Counted from the stretch's first letter, positions 49,723-61,200 are shown. The stretch: DNA of 64,000 nucleotides from Smallanthus sonchifolius (GCA_023525975.1 CM042039.1:15592501-15656500), one strand, 5' to 3'. The notes: a model not told the origin generated them from the letters alone. Numbers and translations: made by a program.

Positions 49723-51829
49723 ATAAGGAATCAGTTTCAATGGAATCTTTGGTACTGATCTCACTGGTTTAAACTTTTATCTCCATGTCACATTTTGAGT
49801 AACAGGATCTACTTCTTTTATTCTTCTTCCCTGTTAAGGTTTCAGTCTCTCATACTTTCCAGAACCTCCTTCCGTTCTTATCAAGTTGGTAATCGAGTCA
49901 GCTATTCCATTATTCGATCTGTTGATCAAGGGCTTTGTTGATAACCCATTGACTTCACATCTCGGTAATGAGTTAAAGTATTTAAGACTTGGCTTCAAAT
50001 ACTGAACTCCACCTGTTCTGTTCAAAGCAAATAACTTGAACTCAGCTTCATAAAACCAACTTATTATTCTTCCAGAGCATTTGTCTTTGTTTACATATCT
50101 CTGCTTTTGCACTGGTGCCACTGGAGTAACTGGTACGTTATCTCTCCAGCTCTTCACCATTTCTACCCATTGTGCCTTAGTCATTCCAGTATTCTTATAC
50201 ATTTCTGTATCTTTAGGCAAACTTTCAGCAAAATCAGAGTTTTATTTTTCTAAATCAGGATCAGATGCATCAGATTCTATAACTTCGTCTGAAAACCTTT
50301 CAGGAATTACATCATCTTCAAACACATCTGTATCAATTTAACTTTCACAACCTTCGTAAACAACTTTCTTATTATCACACGCCAGCTCTACTTCAACAAT
50401 CTCTCCTTCCTCTAATGTATCATCATCATTAGAAAGATCATCCAAATCTATCAAGCATTCAATTTTGTTAGCGTCATCCATATCAGAATCTTCAAAGAAA
50501 AAAGAATTATCTAACATGTCAGAATCATTAGCTTCATTATCACCACTAGTCATCATATTAGCTTCCACAATAACCTCCGACTCCCCCTGAGTTAATGAAG
50601 GATTAGATGCAGCGTGTTGAAACTCACCTAAACCATCACCAGCACTTGGTTCATCATCATCATCATCTAGATTCTTCTGAATACCAATACTATGACAAGT
50701 AGTTTTATCATTCTCAGCCTTCTCCCCCTGAACGTCAAGACGCTCAACCAATTGAGTAATAAGGATCTGCATCTCTGCAAGCACCTTGGTATGATCATGA
50801 ATAGTCTGAGCCTGCTGGGCTTCTCTAGCAAGCAAATCATGTACCTGAGATTGTAAGCCTGAAACCTGTGTTTCCAAGGCTTGTATTCGTTCATCATTAA
50901 CATCTCTTGTAGACGGACCAGCCTCATCATGAGCTTTAGATACAGTAGGGATCACCGGAGGACTCGGAGATTGTGAAGGATTATGAGTCACAATCAAAGA
51001 ATCAACAAATTCTCTATCCATTGCAGATTGAGCAGCATTAATAGCCGAAGCCATCAGTTTAGGTCCTTTGACAACAGGAGCTTCATCAGCCTCCGAACTA
51101 GATGTTTCATCTTGGAATTTCCTTTTACCAAGTATTGGGTGGAGGACCCCGTACAGACTTGCGTCTTGGTAAAGAAACCTTTTTCTTTCCTAGAGACTTC
51201 TGACGGTTATCATATATATTCCTAGTCAGTCTAGGAAGTTTAACCAACTGATCATGATGATCAGGGCCAAAATCATGAGAACTCTCATCATGGTCATCAG
51301 AGCTACCAGATCCAAATGAACTGGTGCTAGTCTCTTTAACCTCAACATTAGCAACATGAGGTTCTTTATCAACATGTACAGGTACATCATCATCATGATC
51401 ATCATCATTATCATCACCATCATCACCAACATCACCATCATCACTGTCAGTGCCTTCACTATCATCACCACCTTCCTCATCCTCTTCCTCATCATCTTGA
51501 TTGTCAACTGGAGGTAATTCCAAAGCAGGATCATCATGTATCCAGTTATTGTTTGGCGGTGCAACATAAGCAGGATTGATTATGTGCCCAAACAATGGTG
51601 TAGAAATAGGAATTAAAGCAGGATTCTGCTGTCTAACATTCATACAATCTGTAAAGATCCGTTTTATCATTGGAGTTAAATTCAAACGAGGATTTACTGG
51701 TGGCAAATTTGGGATCAAATGATTCAGGTTAACCTGCAAGAATCGAGGGTACATTAAGAAAACCTGACCCTCAGGTGGTGTAATCTGCATCACCAATTCC
51801 CTATAGAAGTAAAGAGCAAACTTGAACGG
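49723..51829 (-). pseudogene. Extra ORF of the copia backbone, middle piece (acidic and coiled-coil regions)
   Basis: This minus-strand piece follows the chromovirus insertion. In order it shows a conserved part with a FLMYPRFLQ motif (near 51755) and an IKRIFTD segment, then a long Asp/Glu-rich tract (about 51510-51360). A frameshift follows near 51125, then a heptad-like stretch probably forming a coiled coil (about 50900-50720), and a C-terminal part (50220-49834). In-frame stops at 50340-50338, near 50245 and at 49836-49834 break it. Similar extra ORFs downstream of copia pol are, as I recall, common in daisy-family genomes. Their function is unknown; they may be compared with the env-like ORFs of Sireviruses only by position. 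Confidence 0.65.
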
Positions 51830-52326
51830 TGTAAAGACCCAAACCCGGGAGGCCTCACTTGTTGGATTTACTCATTTACAAACAGTTCTTAAACTTGAAT
51901 ATCAAAATAACGCAGTGGAAAAATACTTCATTAAACATAACCATTACATTGTTCAACATGCGGAAGCGTAACATAGTCTAATACATGAACATAACATAAA
52001 CTAATCATAACGGGATACCAGTCTTCATATCATCCGGGTAACTCTTCTCGCTTGCCAAGCATCACCGTCCATCACCATAACCTGCCCTTAACCTGAATGT
52101 GCATACTAAAAAGTCAGCTACTCTGGTGAGTTTTAGCTTTACATAAACCTTAACATAAACATTTTGCCAAAAACATAACATATATTTGTTAAACAAAAGC
52201 GTACGTAAAACATGCAATAACTTAACATCATCTCGTAACATAGCAACATAACATAAGTCAACATGAACCGAATCTGCGCCTTCTCGTAACCGTCAAATCC
52301 ATACATCGCATACCAGCGGATGAACT

Positions 52327-52525
52327 TAAGGCTCGTTACCTCTAACTCATCCGTCACACAGGTCCCCTAAGGCTCGTTACCTCTAGGTGGACCAAACATA
52401 TGTCTCCTAAGGCTCGTTACCTCTAGGTATACCAAACATACGTCTCCTAAGGCTCGTTACCTCTAGGTAGACCAAACATATGTCTCCTAAGGCTCGTTAC
52501 CTCTAGGTAGACAGAACATAACTTA
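52327..52525. repeat. Five 40-bp tandem repeats in the chromovirus LTR (left copy)
   Basis: Copies start near 52327, 52369, 52409, 52449 and 52489 with the core AAGGCTCGTTACCTCTAGGT and a variable tail (ACCAAACATATGTCTCCT). The partner LTR carries the same five copies at about 59174-59372. Confidence 0.85.
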
Positions 52526-53132
52526 GGCACTATTTTCCCGTAAGGAATAGTACCTTCCATCGGGATCCCGTTAATCCCATGGGTGACCGTCGTCACCCTA
52601 TCATCAACCAGTTGTACAACCGTTAGCCAGCTACAAAGGCCCCCCGTAAGGTGAGGCCAATACATACATAGATACATACATACATACCTTAGCTCCCGTA
52701 GGAACTCGTGGCGGATTCGTTAATTCGTGACATCATTTTTGTTAAAGCATTTGTACGTTTTATTAAACAAAACATCATCTCTTTCGTAAACCTTTCGTAA
52801 ACTTCATTTGGCAAAACATTTCATAAACATCATCCCGTAAACTTCATTTCGTAAACATCACATCGTAAACATTATTTCATAAACATCGTTTCGTAAACCT
52901 CATTTCAAAACATCGTTCAGTATGTATGCACACCAGCCTAAAAACATTTAATTAAAACATTTAAAGAAGGGCCTCTAGAACTCACCTTATAAGCTAATTT
53001 GGGTTGTCCTAAACAAGGTCCAACAACGTCACTTCCGATCTGAATTGATTAGTTAAATACACATCAGACCCATACCGACTCTAACGGTTTAACCATTCTA
53101 AACATAGTAACTTTACTTAACCAGTCTGATGC

Positions 53133-53288
53133 CTGCGCACTTAGCAAGTGTGCAGACCCTGCTTCCTGCGTACTTGATAAGTACGCATGATCCTCTTCCT
53201 GCGTACTTGATAAGTACGCAGTGCTCTCTTCCTGCGTACTTGATAAGTACGCAGGACCTGCTCCGTGCGCACTTGGTATGTGCGCACG
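53133..53288. repeat. Five-unit, 33-bp-period palindrome cluster in the chromovirus LTR (left copy)
   Basis: Palindromes start at 53133, 53166, 53199, 53232 and 53264. The outer two have GCGCACTT paired with AAGTGCGC-like arms; the inner three have GCGTACTT-GAT-AAGTACGC. The C/G versus T/A change is matched on both arms. The right LTR (60021-60176) has the same five; its first and last units are perfect palindromes where this copy has one mismatch each. Confidence 0.88.
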
Positions 53289-53643
53289 ATCTGTTTCTTC
53301 GCAAAACCCTAACTTTCACGTTCAGGTCTGATCACATCAAGATCCCGAACCTGTTTACGTCCAAAACGTTCGTTTACCATTAAGGAACTCAAATCTATGT
53401 TTATCTTTCAGTTTCATCCGTAAAAACGTTGCCTTTTCACCCAAAACCCAAAAAACCCAAAAACGAACTAAAAACTCAGATTTAGGTCGGATTGTTACCT
53501 GAATCGAGCTTCTGATCCGGAGGTTCTTCTCACGAGCTCTGGAGCAACACACTTCTCAAATATCGGGTCGATCCGCCAACTTTCTCTCTCTACGGTTTCT
53601 CTCTCTAGAAGTTGCAAATGAAAGAAATAGGTGGTGGCCTTGG

Positions 53644-53653
53644 CTATTTATAG
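53644..53653 (-). promoter_or_regulatory. TATA box of the chromovirus LTR (left copy)
   Basis: The minus strand reads CTATAAATAG, about 105 bp from the LTR start, followed by a pyrimidine/purine-biased stretch with CTCTCTCT at 53580-53610. The equivalent in the right LTR is at about 60531-60540. Confidence 0.6.
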
Positions 53654-53756
53654 GGGAGGCTCCCCTTCCAGCCCGCCGGCCCATCCGGCCCGACCCGATA
53701 TGCCTCGTTCGTTTATTCCGTTATTATAACTGTCGTTTTATTTTTGTGATATTACA

Positions 53757-53795
53757 AGTCTACCCCCCTTACAATAGGTTTCGTCCCCGAAACCT
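53757..53795 (-). promoter_or_regulatory. Polypurine tract region of the chromovirus
   Basis: The minus strand reads TTTCGGGGACGAAACC and then GTAAGGGGGGTAGACT immediately before the LTR start TGTAATATC. It lies directly after the pol stop. Confidence 0.8.
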
Positions 53796-53796
53796 A

Positions 53797-56796
53797 TTAT
53801 AAGTCAAATAGTTGAGGGTACGACTCCCTCATTTCCGTCCCCGTTTCCCAAGTGGCTTCCGATCCCCTTCGATGCTTCCATTGGACTTTAACCAATTGAA
53901 TAATCTTATTACGCAAACGCTTCTCCTTTCTGTCTAAGATGGCCACGGGTTCTTCGATGTAGTTAAGGCTGTTGTCGACCTCGATGTCAGTAAGTGGTAC
54001 GTGAGCCGATTCATCCGCCAAACACTTTCGCAAGTGTGATACATGGAAGGTAGGATGAATCCCACTTAACTCATCAGGCAACTCTAACCGATAAGCGACT
54101 TCACCAAACCGTGCCATTATCCTGAATGGTCCGACAAACCTCGGACTTAACTTTCCTCTCCTCCTGAATCGTATGATCCCTTTCCAGGGTGACACTTTCA
54201 ACATTACTCTATCCCCAACATCAAACTCAATAGGCCTTCGTCGTTTATCCGCGTAGGATTTCTGACGATCTTGAGCGGCCTTCATTCTTGCTTTGATTTG
54301 ATCAAACCTTTCCGATGTTTCTCTTACGACTTCAAGACTTCCTAATTCCTTCTGTCCAATCTCACCCCAACAAACCAGGGTCCTACATCTTCTCCCATAC
54401 AACATTTCGTAAGGCGGCATGCCTATCGTCGTGTGATGACTATTGTTGTAGGAGAATTCGGCTAATGGCAGATGGCTGTCCCAACTGCCGCCAAAATCGA
54501 TAATACAAGCACGAAGCATATCCTCCAATGTCTGAATGGTCCTTTCGGACTGACCATCCGTTTGTGGGTGGTATGCCATGCTGATATTAAGCCTCGTGCC
54601 CATCGCCTCGTGAAATCTTTTCCAGAACCTCGATGTGAATCGTGTGTCCCGGTCAGATACGATCGTCAAGGGCATCCCATGCCGTGCTACTACTTCGTTA
54701 ATAAATAATTCCGCTAACCTTTCCGACGAGAACGTCTCGCGAATAGGTAGGAAATGAGCACTCTTCGTCAAACGGTCCACAATTACCCAAATGGTATCAT
54801 GACCTTTAGCTGTGCGAGGTAGCTTGGTTATGAAGTCCATGGTAATGTGTTCCCACTTCCATTCCGGTATATCAAGTGGTTGAATCTTTCCATACGGTTT
54901 CTGGTGTTTGGCCTTTACTTGTGAGCAAGTCAAGTATTTGCTTACATACCTTGTCACCTCAAGTTTCATCCCAGGCCACCAGTATTCCTTCCTCAGATCT
55001 TGGTACATTTTATTGGTACCGGGATGGATAGAGTACCGAGACTTATGAGCCTCATCCAAGATTTTGGTTCTAAGCTCGCCACCCACAGGTATCCATACCC
55101 GTCCAAAACGTGTCCTAACACCAAGGGTGTTATATTCCAACTTGTCCTGTTGGCCAACCATCCTTTCCTTCTTTATGTTTTCTTCTTTAAGTGCCTCATC
55201 TTGAGCCTTTTCAATTTCTCTCATCACATCCGATGTTACCACCAACTGGAAAGCTTTTACCCTAATAGGAGTAGGCACATCCTTTCGGCTTAGAGCGTCA
55301 GCCACCACGTTTGCTTTTCCAGGGTTGTACATTATTTCACAGTTATAGTCTTTCAACAGTTCCAACCATCGCCTCTGCCTCATATTAAGCTCCTTTTGTT
55401 CGAAGAAGTACTTCAAACTTTTGTGGTCGGAGTAAATAGTAAACTTCACCTCGTAAAGGTAGTCCCTCCAAATTTTTAATGCGAATACGACAACAGGAAG
55501 TTCCAAATCGTGAGTCGGATAATTAGCTTCGTGAACCTTCAACTGCCGTGACGCATACGCGATCACTCTCCCGCGTTGCATCAACACGCATCCCAATCCC
55601 TGACCCGAAGCGTCAGAGTATACCACTAAGTCTTCATTGCCCTCGGGAAGGGCCAAGACTGGAGCTTGGGTTAGTTTCTCCTTCAATTCCTTAAACGCCT
55701 CGTCCTGGGTGGAACCCCATTCGTACTTTACCTCCTTCCGAGTCAACTTTGTCAATGGCGAAGCTATTTTTGACAAATTCTGGATGAATCTCCGATAGTA
55801 GCCTGCCAATCCCAAGAAACTACGGATTTCAGTTGGCGTCTTAGGGATATTCCATTCCCTTACCGTCACTATCTTTGCTGGGTCAACCATAATGTCGTTC
55901 GGGTTAATGACGTGACCTAGGAATTGGACTTCCCTAAGCCAGAACGCGCATTTGGAGAACTTAGCATACAACTTTTCCTTTTTCAGAGCTTCCAATACGT
56001 CCTTCAAGTGACACGTGTGATCACCCTCATTCTTGGAGTAGATGAGGATATCATCGATGAACACGATTACCGATCGATCCAGCATTGGTCGACAAACTCT
56101 ATTCATCAAATCCATGAACGCTGCGGGGGCATTCGTCAATCTAAAAGACATTACGCGGAACTCGAAATGCCCATAACGCGTGCGAAATGCAGTTTTCGGT
56201 ATGTCTTCTTCCCTCACCTTCAACTGATGGTTCCCAGACTGAAGGTCGATTTTTGAGAACCAACTTGCGCCTTGCAATTGATCGAACAGGTCGTCGATCC
56301 TTGGTAAAGGGTACTTGTTCTTCACCGTACGTTTATTCAACTCGCGATAATCAATACACATTCTCATCGAACCGTCTTTCTTCTTCACAAACAACACCGG
56401 GGCACCCCAAGGCGAGATGCTCGGTTGTATAAATCCCTTCTCAAGTAGTTCGTCTAATTGGGCAATAAGTTCTTTCATCTCCACCGGTGCTAGTCGATAT
56501 GGAGCCTTAGCCACGGGCTGGGCATCTGGTACTAAGTCGATTCGAAATTCAATCTCTCTGTCGGGTGGTATCCCAGGCAAATCCTCTGGAAACACCTCCG
56601 GATACTCGCGTACCACGGGCACGTTGTCTAGTTCCTTCACCTCCTTACACTTGTCAATCACATACACCAGATAAGACTCGCATCCGTGCCTCAGGTAATC
56701 TGCTGCCTTGATCATTGAGATGACGTTAGGCATCGGGGCGTCATGATATCCAAAAATCTCAACTTTGCTATCATCCGGAGCCTTGAGTCGGATTGT
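53797..56796 (-). pseudogene. pol: Chromovirus pol: reverse transcriptase, RNase H, integrase, chromodomain-like tail
   Basis: The frame is open from just after a TAG at 56799-56797 to the stop at 53797; the first Met is at 56733, and the numbering below counts from it (978 codons). The reverse transcriptase has KIDL (Asp163) and FIDDILIY (Asp227, Asp228). RNase H has YSDAS (Asp373), Glu411 and YSDHKSL (Asp436). Integrase has His563/His570, Asp633, SDRDTRF (Asp694) and Glu730 in QSERT, then a GPF-type segment and a C-terminal chromodomain-like region (about 915-978). Oddities: the first Cys of the zinc-binding CxxC is Tyr600, and a usually conserved PFGLTNAP motif reads SFRLTNAP. Normally this is one polyprotein with Gag and protease. 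Confidence 0.9.
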
Positions 56797-57654
56797 CTAT
56801 CGTTTGCATATAATTTGCGCTTCATTGGCAGTTAGCCAATCCATACCTAAGACGACATCGAACCCACCCAAAACCATGACAAACAACCTGACAGGGAACC
56901 TATGACTTTCTATTTTTATCGTGGAGTTGTCAACTACATCGGTAACTCTCGCAGTTCTACCCTCAGCGGTTTCTACGCTAAAGGCCCTTTCTAACTTGCT
57001 CACAGTGTACTTCACTCGTTTACAAAAAGTCGCAGATATGAAACTCTTACTGGCACCTGAATCAAATAACATAGAAACAAAAGTGTTGTCAAGGATGAAC
57101 GTACCTGACGCCACGTCAGGGTTTGCCCTGGCTTGTTCTTGCATCAGGGCGTACGCACGAGTCTTTGCTCGGGGCCTCTCTTCTTTCGTCTCCGGGCCTT
57201 TCCCTTTCCCGGCTTCACCCATTCTGGGCTTGGTGCATTCCCTGCTCATATGACCGCTTTCACCACAATTATAACATTTAATGCCTTGCCTGCATTCCCG
57301 GGAGTAGTGCCCAGTCTTGCCACATTTGTAGCACAGATTTGTCCCTATCCGACATTCACCCGTATGTCTCGCCCCACATCTTCCACAGACTGCCGTCTCG
57401 CCTACCCTGGCCTGTTTTTCCCGAGCCCCAAACAACTTCCCACCCGATCGCTTAGCGGGAAAACTCAGCTTCTTTTTGGGCTCTTCAATGGCAACAACAT
57501 TCAGCGCCAGATCATCAAATACCACTCCGCTCAGTTCTACTACCGAATCGTAGGTAGTAGGGGCGTTTGCTTTAACATAGGTGCGGACCTGGTCCGACAG
57601 CCCTTGAATGTAGCATGCAATCTTTCTTTCCTCAGTCGTGACAAGATGTGGCAC
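56797..57654 (-). pseudogene. Chromovirus Gag C-terminus, zinc knuckles and protease
   Basis: 285 codons in the pol frame end at a TAG (56799-56797) that separates them from pol. From the first Met, residues about 1-80 are the end of the capsid domain. Cys/His clusters follow: a variant (CGRCGARHTGEC) and two standard CCHC knuckles (CYKCGKTGHYSREC and CYNCGESGHMSREC), which bind RNA. The retroviral-type aspartic protease has LFDSGASKSFI with catalytic Asp in DSGA, and the later VLGMDWL. The frame upstream, toward 57714, contains another TAG near 57675. Confidence 0.85.
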
Positions 57655-58343
57655 CAGACGTGCCAGTTCATTGAACCGTGTGGTGTACTACCGGTGCGTC
57701 ATGCTCCCGGCCTTCAAACCCAGAAATTCTTGATCACCAAAGTTTTCAAGTCAGCCCACACCATCGCATCCACAACCTCGCTCCCTTTTGCTTGACGTAC
57801 ACCTTCCCACCAGTGGGATGCTTCCTCTCTCAAGGAGTTAGCAGCAAATTTTACAACTTGATCCGTTCGACATTCGCTCAGACGAATGGCAGCTTCCATA
57901 CGGATCACCCAATCAAATGTAGCCACCGCGTCTTTCTTTCCAGTGAGGACCGGTGGGTCACATGCTTTAAATGACTTGTAGTCGCATCCGCGTGTAGGCA
58001 GTGCGTTGTTGGTCTCGTTGTTCTGGGCACCAGTTTTCGCACTAGACCCACCTTCCCCATTAACCTTCTTCAATGCTTCAGCTAACAGACCTGGCAGAGA
58101 AGTCTTCATCAACTCGGTGAGCTCTCGAGCTATAGCTGCTCTCACTTCTGGTTCAAAAGTGAAAGGTTGTTCATTGACCAGTGTCTGCTCAGTTCCATGC
58201 ACACTAACCGCCGGTTCAGTGTGAACACTTCCTTCTTCACTATACTCTTGGCGCGCAGGGGTCCTGCCCAGCCCACCATTTTGACCGCCGGTACGACCAC
58301 CGGTACGGCCCCCACCACGCCTTCTGCTCTTTCGTCCCGCCAT
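57655..58343 (-). pseudogene. gag: Chromovirus Gag N-terminal part, frameshifted
   Basis: 209 codons start at 58343 (MAGRKSRRRGGG) with a basic, Gly-rich N-terminus. The retrotransposon Gag core follows (FDWVIRMEAAIRLSE and FAANSLREEASHWWEGV). The frame ends at 57714 soon after LKTLVIKNF. The Gag sequence resumes in another frame at EFLGLKAGSMTH, with an in-frame TAG before YTTRFNELARL. Some residues normally between these parts are missing, so a small deletion caused the frameshift. Confidence 0.85.
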
Positions 58344-58661
58344 TCCGTTCTATAAGACCAGGAATCCAATGTCATCACGCTAGTTAACAACTAAAATTCA
58401 ATAAGCACTGTAAGATGTTAATATACACTGGCCATCTGTAATTAACCATTACACTACCTTTCGATTTCTATTTGACCCCCTTTGTGATTCCATCAGAACA
58501 CAAGTCCTTACCTAACCCTTTCTAAGGCATACTGTATATGTAAATATATACTACCTTCATACCTGATGCTGTGGCTCGAGTTACCCGTACTGGCATCCGC
58601 TTTCGGTCCCATTCACAGTTTAAGTTCAGACTCTAGGAGTGTCCGAATCTCTCAAACTATT
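58344..58661 (-). other. Leader of the chromovirus
   Basis: Untranslated sequence between the primer binding site and gag. Nothing recognisable in it. Confidence 0.5.
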
Positions 58662-58673
58662 GCTCTGATACCA
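58662..58673 (-). promoter_or_regulatory. Primer binding site (Met-tRNA type) of the chromovirus
   Basis: The minus strand reads TGGTATCAGAGC, three bases inside the LTR end at 58677. Confidence 0.9.
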
Positions 58674-58676
58674 ACT

Positions 58677-60644
58677 TGTAAAGCCCCAATCCCGGGAGGC
58701 CTCACTTGTTGGATTTACTCATTTACAAACAGTTCTTAAACTTGAATATCAAAATAACGCAACGGAAAAATACTTCATTAAACATAACCATTACATTGTT
58801 CAACATGCGGAAGCGTAACATAGTCTAATACATGAACATAACATAAACTAATCATAACGGGATGCCAGTCTTCATATCATCCGGGTAACTCTTCTAGCTT
58901 GCCAAGCATCACCGTCCATCACCATAACCTGCCCTTAACCTGAATGTGCATACTAAAAAGTCAGCTACGCTGGTGAGTTCTAGCTTTACATAAACCTTAA
59001 CATAAACATTTTGCCAAAAACATAACATACATTTGTTTAACAAAAGCGTACGTAAAACATGCAATAACTTAACATCATCTCGTAACATAGCATCATAACA
59101 TAAGTCAACATGAACCGAATCTGCGCCTTCTCGTAACCGTCAAATCCATACATCGCATACCAGCGGATGAACTTAAGGCTCGTTACCTCTAAGTCATCCG
59201 TCACACAGGTCCCCTAAGTCTCGTTACCTCTAGGTGGACCAAACATATGTCTCCTAAGGCTCGTTACCTCTAGGTAGACCAAACATACGTCTCCTAAGGC
59301 TCGTTACCTCTAGGTAGACCAAACATACGTCTCCTAAGGCTCGTTACCTCTAGGTAGACAGAACATAACTTAGGCACTATTTCCCCGCAAGGAATAGTAC
59401 CTTCCATCGGGATCTCGGTAATCCCATGGGTGACCGTCGTCACCCCATCATCAACTAGTTGTACAACCGTTAGCCAGCCACAAAGGCCCCCCGTAAGGTG
59501 AGGCCAATACATACATACATACATACATACATACATACATACATACATACATACATACCTTAGCTCCCGTAGGAACTCGTGGCAGATTAGTTCATTCGTG
59601 ACTTTCATAAAACCTTTACCTCATTTTAGTTAAAGCATTTGTACGTTTTATTAAACAAAACATCATCTCTTTCGTAAACCTTTCGTAAACTTCATTTGGC
59701 AAAACATTTCATAAACATCATCCCGTAAACTTCATTTCGTAAACATCACATCGTAAACATTATTTCATAAACATCGTTTCGTAAACCTCATTTCAAAACA
59801 TCGTTCCGTATGTATGCACACCAGCCCAAAAACATTTAATTAAAACATTTAAAGAAGGGCTTCTAGAACTCACCTTATAAGCTAATTTGGGTTGTCCTAA
59901 ACAAGGTCCAACAACGTCACTTCCGATCTGAATTGATTAGTTAAATACACATCAGACCCATACCGACTCTAACGGTTTAACCATTCTAAACATACTAACT
60001 TTACTTAACCAGTCTGATGCCTGCGCACTTAGCAAGTGCGCAGACCCTGCTTCCTACGTACTTGATAAGTACGCAGGATCCTCTTCCTGGGTACTTGATA
60101 AGTACGCAGTGCTCTCTTCCTGCGTACTTGATAAGTACACAGGACCTGCTCCGTGCGCACTTTGTAAGTGCGCACGATCTGTTTCTTCGCAAAACCCTAA
60201 CTTTCGCGTTCAGGTCTGATCACGTCAAGATCCCGAACCTGTTTACATCCAAAACGTTCGTTTTCCATTAAGGAACTCAAATCTATTTTTATCTTTCAGT
60301 TTCATTCGTAAAAACGTTGTCTTTTCACCCAAAACCCGAAAAACCCAAAAACGAACTAAAAACTCAGATTTAGGTTGGATCGTTGCCTGAATCGAGCTTC
60401 TGATCCGGAGGTTCTTCTCACGAGCTCTGTAGCAACACACTTCTCAAATCTCGGGTCGATCCGCCAACTTTCTCTCTCTACGGTTTCTCTCTCTAGAAGT
60501 TGCAAATGAGAGAAATAGGCGGTGGCCTTGGCTATTTATAGGGGAGGCTCCCCTTCAAGCCCGCCCGCCCATCCGGACCGACCCGACATGCCTCGTTCGT
60601 TTATTCCGTTATTATAACTGTCGTTTTATTTTTGGGATGTTACA
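58677..60644 (-). repeat. 5' LTR of the chromovirus (1968 bp)
   Basis: Partner of 51830-53756 with the same internal repeats. The CATA microsatellite at about 59506-59559 is longer than in the left LTR and explains much of the 41-bp length difference. The target copy AACGG follows at 60645-60649. Confidence 0.92.
60021..60176. repeat. Five-unit palindrome cluster in the chromovirus LTR (right copy)
   Basis: Units start at 60021, 60054, 60087, 60120 and 60152. The first (GCGCACTT-AGC-AAGTGCGC) and the last (GCGCACTT-TGT-AAGTGCGC) are perfect. The middle three each have a single arm change relative to the left LTR (CTACGTA, CTGGGTA, TACACAG). Confidence 0.85.
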
Positions 60645-60649
60645 AACGG

Positions 60650-61200
60650 TCTATTCAATGTCAAAGCCACCATAGCAGCATGTAACGATGTTTTCAACCC
60701 ATCTGTGCCAACTTTTCTAGGAGGGAGACACTGGATTATCACATGCATGAAGTACCGCTATTGACCAACCAGACTCCTTTGTGAGCTTGTGACTCATTCG
60801 GCCTTCCTCTATAACTCATCCGTTGAAAACAACCCATGATCAAAGTATTCGGTAGATTAATAGGGTCGTCATTCACTCCTCCTAAGTTCTAGGCATCACG
60901 AATATCTTGAACTGATACCTCAATCTCCTAATTGTTTATGGTGGCCCTAATCATGTGTGGATCAACATATGTATCCTGATGAGCTGTCTCCCAAAATTGT
61001 TGAATATAAAGTAAACTAATATGAGGATTAGCAGACAAAGCATCATGTATTCTTAACCGATTTAAGAAAGTGATTATCTCCTGATAATTTGCCGCTTCAG
61101 CCGGTTCAGGATCAAGTAACGCCACCTGATTGTGTTTATATTCAACACGATGATCCATGATCTGCTCAAAAGACATGATTAGACATTGACAATTTTTCAA
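60650..61200 (-). pseudogene. Extra ORF of the copia backbone, N-terminal piece
   Basis: From the ATG at 61200, or the in-frame ATG nine codons in (MSFEQIMDHRVEY), 90 codons run to a TAG at 60930-60928. The frame reads on past that stop toward another near 60890. Motifs such as LLYIQQFWETA and PHMIRATINN resemble the start of the extra ORF found after pol in copia elements of daisy-family plants (from memory). The piece ends at the chromovirus insertion and continues at 51829. Confidence 0.6.

Larger units (their letters stand above)
51830..53756 (-). repeat. 3' LTR of the chromovirus (1927 bp)
   Basis: On the plus strand it runs from TGTAAAGACCC to ATTACA. It contains five 40-bp tandem repeats (52327-52525), a CATA microsatellite (52663-52687), TTCGTAAAC repeats (about 52783-52905), five palindromes (53133-53288) and a minus-strand TATA box (53644-53653). 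Confidence 0.92.
51830..60644 (-). mobile_element. Ty3/gypsy chromovirus (Tekay/Del-like), 8.8 kb, complete but inactive
   Basis: LTRs of 1927 bp (51830-53756) and 1968 bp (58677-60644) flank a gag-pol region on the minus strand. A perfect AACGG target duplication sits at 51825-51829 and 60645-60649. A Met-tRNA primer site lies beside the right LTR and a polypurine tract beside the left one. Order on the minus strand is Gag, zinc knuckles, protease, reverse transcriptase, RNase H, integrase, C-terminal chromodomain-like tail. In-frame stops and a gag frameshift show it cannot make its polyprotein. The LTRs differ by scattered substitutions and a CATA repeat-length change, more than in the neighbouring pol-less element, so it looks older. 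Confidence 0.93.

Noticed and set aside
51226..51567. Met/Val/Leu-rich ORF overlapping the copia extra ORF
   Set aside because: It is the shifted frame of the Asp/Glu-rich tract (GAT/GAC runs read as ATG/ATT), a composition artefact.
53113..53319. ORF with an 11-residue repeat (CVLIKYAGR type) on the minus strand of the chromovirus LTR
   Set aside because: The repeat comes from the 33-bp palindrome period, which is a multiple of three. The ORF lies in an LTR with no other coding sign.
55000..56674. Several plus-strand ORFs of 80-110 codons over chromovirus pol
   Set aside because: They are shadows of the pol frame on the other strand.
57133..57795. 220-codon plus-strand ORF over the chromovirus gag
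   Set aside because: It is antisense to recognised zinc knuckles and protease, with no motif of its own.
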